From contig JAIUYB010000085.1 of NCBI GenBank assembly GCA_020216625.1, forward strand, positions 1 to 7,786: a DNA stretch of 7,786 nucleotides. The letters are read 5' to 3'. This document shows positions 4,612 to 7,786 of the stretch, piece after piece. The translations under genes were made by a program, and so were the position numbers. This DNA is from Desulfarculus sp. Lineage in GTDB: Bacteria; Desulfobacterota; Desulfarculia; Desulfarculales; Desulfarculaceae. Positions within the stretch are counted from its first letter, which is position 1. Every line of letters begins with the position of its first letter. Under the pieces are notes generated by a model. The model was not told where the DNA came from. It ran no database searches and saw only the letters and a list, made by a program, of their open reading frames with translations.

Positions 4612-7166
4612 GACATCACCTCCACCCACCCGCCATTGCGCGCCAGCTGACCAGACCGCTTGCTCCAGGACGCGGGGTTTTCCGGCTTGGGCCCGTAGAT
4701 CGTCTTCAGCTGGGGCGGGCCATCCATGCTGCCGATTCGCCGCGTAGGATCAATTATGCCAAACTGCCAGGTATTTTCATCCCCTCTCATCAGGCCCAGC
4801 TGGTAATCGCCGTTGGCCTCCATGCGGATCAGCACCCGCTGGGGCGCGGTGAGCAGCTCGCGGGCGGCCTGGTCATAGTCCCCGACCTCGCGGTGCCGGG
4901 CTGCATGGCGCGCCCGCTTGCCGATCGCGAACTCGGCGTCGGCCGCGTCGGCCAGACGGAAACGCTGGGCCGCCGGCCCCAACTCTTGCCAGTAGCGCCA
5001 GGCCCGCTGCTGATCCTCGCTCAGGCCCTCGGGCATGGGCGCGGGCTTGGGGTCCTCCAGGGCCAGCTTGACCCGGGTGCGGCAGTTGGGGTGGTAGGGA
5101 GGCAGCAGCTGGTTGCGGGCCTGCAACCCGGCCAAGCCCTCGCGACGCACCACGGCCTCGTCGGCGTTGGACACCGTGGCCGCGAAGGCGGCCGGGCTCA
5201 GGCCGGACAGGAGCGTGACCTCGGCCGCGGCGGCGTCCACCCGGAACACCCGGCCGTGCATCTCCCGGCAGATGGCGCTGGTCTTGTTGTCCAGCACCGC
5301 CCAGACCTGAGCCCAGGTGGCCCCGAACTCCGCCAACTGCTGCACCGCCGCCCAGGAGCGCAGGCGCATCACGCTGGTGTCCACGATGCGCGCGATCTGC
5401 CGGTCGTCCAGGTCGGCCAGGGCCCCGCCCAGGGCTTCGCGCAAGTGCCTAAGCGCGACCTGGTCACTGCCAAATAGCCCCGCGCCCTGCTCCAGATATC
5501 GCTCGCGCAAAACCCGGAAGGCCGCCCGCTGGGCCTCGGGATTGTTTAGGTATTTGCTGAGATAAAAATTATCCAGCCGGGCGCTGAAGTCCAGCACCCG
5601 CTGCTCCGGTCCACCCCAGGTCCAGCCCTTCTTGCCGCCGGCCACCAGGTCGGTCACCATGCGCAGCTGACGATAGACCGGCTCCACCGCCTGGCGCACG
5701 GTGTTGAGCGCCTCGGGCGTGGACCAGGCCTGGACGTGAGTTTCGACCAGGGCGTCGTAGACCCGGGCCACGAACATCTCCTGGCCCAGCTCGCCCCCGG
5801 CCAGGATGGCCTGGGCCGCGTCCAGGGCCTGGGCGCGGATCGCCTCCACCAGGGGCGCGATCTGGCTGCGATAAGCGGTGGCCAGGGCCTCGGCCCGGGC
5901 TTGGTGTTTGCGCTCGGCCGCCAGGTCCGACACCTCGTCTTCATCCGGCGGCGGGCTGGCCAGGCTGATCCGCTCCGGCCTGTAGCGGTCGCCGCCCGGA
6001 TCCAGGCGCAGGGCCAGGCGGGCCTGGGGCCTGGCCTGGGCCGAAGCCTGGCCGACGGTGGCCTTGCTCACCGCGGCCTTTTCATAGCCCAGCTCCTGGG
6101 CGGCCTGGTCGGCGTCGATGATGCCCTCGCGTCGCCGCTCCAGGATCATCGACTGCCGGGTCTGCTCCGCGCTGGCGGCGTTGGCCTTGTCCAGCTCCGG
6201 CTGGGGGTCCCAGGCCAGGGTCACGTCCACCTGGTGCAGACCGGCCAGCAACAAGGCCATGCGGTAGGTGCGCTCCACGCGCCGCTTGATCAGGCGCTGA
6301 TATTGCGCCGCCGAGCGCAGCAACAGGCCGTAGACCACCCCGGCGTAGGTCTCGGTAGTGCTGAAACTGCGGCCGAACATGGCCGGGTCGATGTTAAGGG
6401 CGCTCATCAGGAGCTGCTCCACGCCCTGGCTGATCTTGTCCACCCCGGCCGCCGCGCTGGTCACCGGCTTGTGCTCCACCTCGTGGCTGTCGGGCATGAC
6501 CAGCAGGCCAGAGCCCAGGGTGGCGTCGTAGGCCGCGGCCACGGCCCGCAGGTGGTCCTGGGCGCGCTGCTGGTATTCGGCCTCGCTCTCGCCGGCCTGG
6601 CGGTCCGGCGGGGGCACCTTGACCGCGGTCACCCCGTAGATTCCCAATTTCCGGGCGTAGGTCCGCAGATCGCGCAGGAAATCCCGCTGCAACCGCTCCG
6701 GCTCGATGGCCGCGACGAACGGCGGCACTGCGTAGGGTGGGTGGCCCGGCAGTGTATCCAGAGCGTAATAGGCGAACGTATGGTCGTTGAGGTCTATGGT
6801 GCCGCTGCTCTGAGTGACCTGCTGGGCGATCCAGGCCTGATCGCGCCATCGGAAGCGAATGGCGCTGACCGGCAGCAGGGCCACCTCGCGCACCGCGCTG
6901 AAATCCGGCTCCAGCACGTCCTCGCTGGCCAGGGCCCCGCTCACCGCCAGCTGGCGGGTGTAGTGGTTGATCAGGCCGTCCACCCCGGCGCTGCGGCGAT
7001 AGACCCGGCGGGCCAGGTCGCCCAGCAGGTCCCGGGCCTGGTCCACCTGGTGCCGGGGTCCCTTTAGTTGGATCTCGTGGCCGGTGTTGACCGTGGTGGC
7101 GATCAGCTTGACGGCCTGGCTCACCACCGGGCTGTGGACGGCCAATGACTCCAGCAGGTCCAGCAC
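4608..7166 (-). CDS. Portal protein fused to MuF-type minor head protein, with C-terminal extra domain (5'-truncated frame)
   Basis: 852 residues if begun at GTG 7166. That GTG has no Shine-Dalgarno, and the true start is very probably ATG 7337, separated by an amber codon (see the 5' fragment). Residues 1-400 resemble portal proteins, the dodecameric DNA-entry channel: helix LLESLAVHSPVVSQAVKLI (4-22), TVNTGHEI (25-32), a charged helical middle, 'LNIDPAMFGRSFSTTETYAG' (257-276) and the helix 'QRLIKRRVERTYRMALLLAG' (290-309). A Pro/Gln linker (370-415) leads to a helical region, then a MuF/SPP1 gp7 domain (about 585-700) with DNKTSAICREMHGRVF (626-641) and LPPYHPNCRTRVKL (688-701), both family hallmarks. 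Residues about 745-852 form an additional domain, perhaps nuclease-like (inference). In Mu and lambda-type phages portal and MuF proteins are usually separate. It ends with an ATGA overlap onto the small acidic gene. Confidence 0.85.
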   Translation of the reverse strand: MLDLLESLAVHSPVVSQAVKLIATTVNTGHEIQLKGPRHQVDQARDLLGDLARRVYRRSAGVDGLINHYTRQLAVSGALASEDVLEPDFSAVREVALLPVSAIRFRWRDQAWIAQQVTQSSGTIDLNDHTFAYYALDTLPGHPPYAVPPFVAAIEPERLQRDFLRDLRTYARKLGIYGVTAVKVPPPDRQAGESEAEYQQRAQDHLRAVAAAYDATLGSGLLVMPDSHEVEHKPVTSAAAGVDKISQGVEQLLMSALNIDPAMFGRSFSTTETYAGVVYGLLLRSAAQYQRLIKRRVERTYRMALLLAGLHQVDVTLAWDPQPELDKANAASAEQTRQSMILERRREGIIDADQAAQELGYEKAAVSKATVGQASAQARPQARLALRLDPGGDRYRPERISLASPPPDEDEVSDLAAERKHQARAEALATAYRSQIAPLVEAIRAQALDAAQAILAGGELGQEMFVARVYDALVETHVQAWSTPEALNTVRQAVEPVYRQLRMVTDLVAGGKKGWTWGGPEQRVLDFSARLDNFYLSKYLNNPEAQRAAFRVLRERYLEQGAGLFGSDQVALRHLREALGGALADLDDRQIARIVDTSVMRLRSWAAVQQLAEFGATWAQVWAVLDNKTSAICREMHGRVFRVDAAAAEVTLLSGLSPAAFAATVSNADEAVVRREGLAGLQARNQLLPPYHPNCRTRVKLALEDPKPAPMPEGLSEDQQRAWRYWQELGPAAQRFRLADAADAEFAIGKRARHAARHREVGDYDQAARELLTAPQRVLIRMEANGDYQLGLMRGDENTWQFGIIDPTRRIGSMDGPPQLKTIYGPKPENPASWSKRSGQLARNGGWVEVMS
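4612..4625 (-). promoter_or_regulatory. Strong ribosome binding site deciding the start at 4611
   Basis: On the minus strand GGAGGTGATGTC directly precedes ATG 4611. This close match to the anti-Shine-Dalgarno complement, inside the end of the portal-fusion gene, favours this start over the ATG at 4629, which has no such site. Confidence 0.7.
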
Positions 7167-7211
7167 GTGGGGTGCGTAGGGTGCCAGACCGCCGAAGTGG
7201 CGCGACAGAGT

Positions 7212-7337
7212 CTACACCGCCTCACCCAGGGTGGCCGCCGGCTCCAGGCTGCTGCGCCCACCGGCCGGCAGCTCGGCCCGGCCGATGGTCCCGGCAGCCC
7301 GTGCGGTCAGAGAAGATATGCCGCGCCACCAGTTCAT
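7212..7337 (-). pseudogene. 5' fragment of the portal gene, ended by an in-frame TAG at codon 42
   Basis: ATG 7337 overlaps the terminase TGA as ATGA and is preceded by a GGGGAG Shine-Dalgarno, the same arrangement as the other genes here. It is in the same frame as the portal-MuF ORF (7337 to 7166 is 57 codons). It encodes MNWWRGISSLTARAAG and continues through a 'LPAGGRSSLEP' stretch to GEAV, then TAG (7214-7212). After the stop comes TLSRHFGGLAPYAPHV, running straight into the annotated LDLLESLAV. Both sides read as portal N-terminal sequence, so one gene of 910 codons is interrupted by one stop. A CAG (Gln) to TAG transition would explain it. A sequencing error or read-through remains possible. 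Confidence 0.8.
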
Positions 7338-7786
7338 GCCACTCTCCCCGCCGGCATCACACCGGACGGCCAGGCGTTGAGCTTACCCCGCAAAAGGCTC
7401 ACCGCCCCCTCCAGGGCGTCCGGGCCGTCGTCATGGCCCTGGGGATAACTCAGGAGCTGCTGCACCAGCAGGCGCTGGTCACCCTGATCTATGCAGAAAA
7501 ACATTTTGCCCCGCTCCAAGAGAGGCGACAGGCTCTCGATGCGCAGGCTCTTGGCCCCGGTGTGGGTGATCCTCACCAACGGCAATACCGCGCCGGCTTC
7601 CGCTTCCAAGGCAGGCAGCAGATCCAGGCATAGCGACTGGAAACCGTTGGTCTCGATGCCCCAGCGCAAGAAGCCGAACAGCAGGTGGCGGGCCAGGGCC
7701 GCCTTGAGGGCCTCCTGCACCCCGGCCTTTTTAATCCAGGCGTCCAGCACGTAAAAATCCATGCGGGCCTGGTCCAGGCCCACGGT
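7334..7786 (-). CDS. Terminase large subunit, C-terminal part of the nuclease domain (5' end cut by window edge)
   Basis: 150 residues are visible and the frame is open through the right edge (the last codons read T-V-G-L-D). The residue at 7783 is an in-frame GTG and not a start. The sequence matches the RNase H-like nuclease of TerL, which cleaves concatemeric phage DNA at packaging: a strand MDFYVLDAWIKKAG, then FLRWGIETNGFQ with the conserved acidic Glu, 'LPLVRITHTGAKSLRIESLSP' followed by a Leu-rich GKMFF segment, and the C-terminal YPQGHDDGPDALEGAV with the metal-binding Asp cluster. The ATPase motor half lies outside the window. It ends with TGA (7336-7334) overlapping the portal ATG. 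The nuclease residues that can be seen look intact. Confidence 0.92.
   Translation of the reverse strand, partial: TVGLDQARMDFYVLDAWIKKAGVQEALKAALARHLLFGFLRWGIETNGFQSLCLDLLPALEAEAGAVLPLVRITHTGAKSLRIESLSPLLERGKMFFCIDQGDQRLLVQQLLSYPQGHDDGPDALEGAVSLLRGKLNAWPSGVMPAGRVA
7338..7352 (-). promoter_or_regulatory. Ribosome binding site for the original portal start
   Basis: On the minus strand GGGGAG is followed by AGTGGC and then ATG 7337. The presence of a good site here, and its absence before GTG 7166, supports 7337 as the evolved start of the portal gene. Confidence 0.6.

Noticed and set aside
5736..7067. 443-codon open frame on the plus strand
   Set aside because: Antisense shadow of the portal-MuF gene with the same low-complexity Gly/Leu/His/Gln composition and no plausible family signature.
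7164..7166. GTG at 7166 as the genuine portal start
   Set aside because: No Shine-Dalgarno precedes it, the upstream peptide after the amber is portal-like in the same frame, and ATG 7337 has both a ribosome site and the ATGA overlap seen at other junctions.
4127..7337. Global recoding of TAG as glutamine
   Set aside because: Only one TAG interrupts about 7.5 kb of coding sequence. The Com-like gene stops at a TAG whose read-through would run into repeats and the terminator. A single nonsense mutation is simpler, though the capsid TAG is noted as a caution.

Overview
The window is a head-morphogenesis segment of a tailed (siphovirus-type) bacteriophage, most likely an integrated or degraded prophage. 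All credible genes are on the minus strand, so the transcription order runs from the right edge to the left edge. Base composition is high in G+C (roughly two thirds by eye). This fits a high-GC proteobacterial-type host, possibly a deltaproteobacterium/Desulfobacterota, but the host is a guess from composition and general protein flavour and no host gene is present. There is no integrase, tRNA, attachment site, CRISPR array or insertion sequence in view.

Layout in transcription order: C-terminal part of the terminase large subunit (right edge to 7334); a portal protein fused to a Mu F/SPP1 gp7-type minor head protein with an extra C-terminal domain (7337 to 4608, broken by an in-frame amber codon at 7214-7212); a small acidic Trp-rich protein of unknown function (4611-4288); a Com-like zinc-ribbon protein (4288-4127); a short non-coding stretch with tandem 10-bp repeats and a strong intrinsic terminator (4126-4000); a prohead protease with a probable nested scaffold (3999-2872); a lambda D-like decoration protein with an inserted domain (2846-2214); a lambda E-like major capsid protein (2192-1146); a head-tail connector (1134-715); an HK97 gp10-like neck/tail protein (718-308); and the start of a probable tail terminator (311 to the left edge). 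The order closely parallels lambda A-B-C/Nu3-D-E followed by connector genes.

The genes are tightly packed. Five junctions have 4-nt ATGA or 1-nt TGATG stop/start overlaps, which indicates translational coupling and fixes several starts. Together they build a DNA-filled head: TerL pumps DNA through the portal, protease and scaffold mature a shell of the major capsid protein, the decoration protein stabilises it, and the connector, gp10-like and terminator proteins join head to tail.

Points worth a second look: (1) the portal gene begins with ATG at 7337, overlapping the terminase stop, and carries a TAG at codon 42, so the apparent long frame starting at GTG 7166 is a truncated remnant unless the TAG is read through; (2) a near-ideal intrinsic terminator sits in the middle of the head operon, directly after the Com-like gene and before the protease; (3) a Com-like gene without an adjacent mom; (4) a C-terminal, possibly nuclease/toxin-like, domain on the portal-MuF fusion; (5) a domain insertion in the decoration protein; (6) a scaffold start nested within the protease gene.
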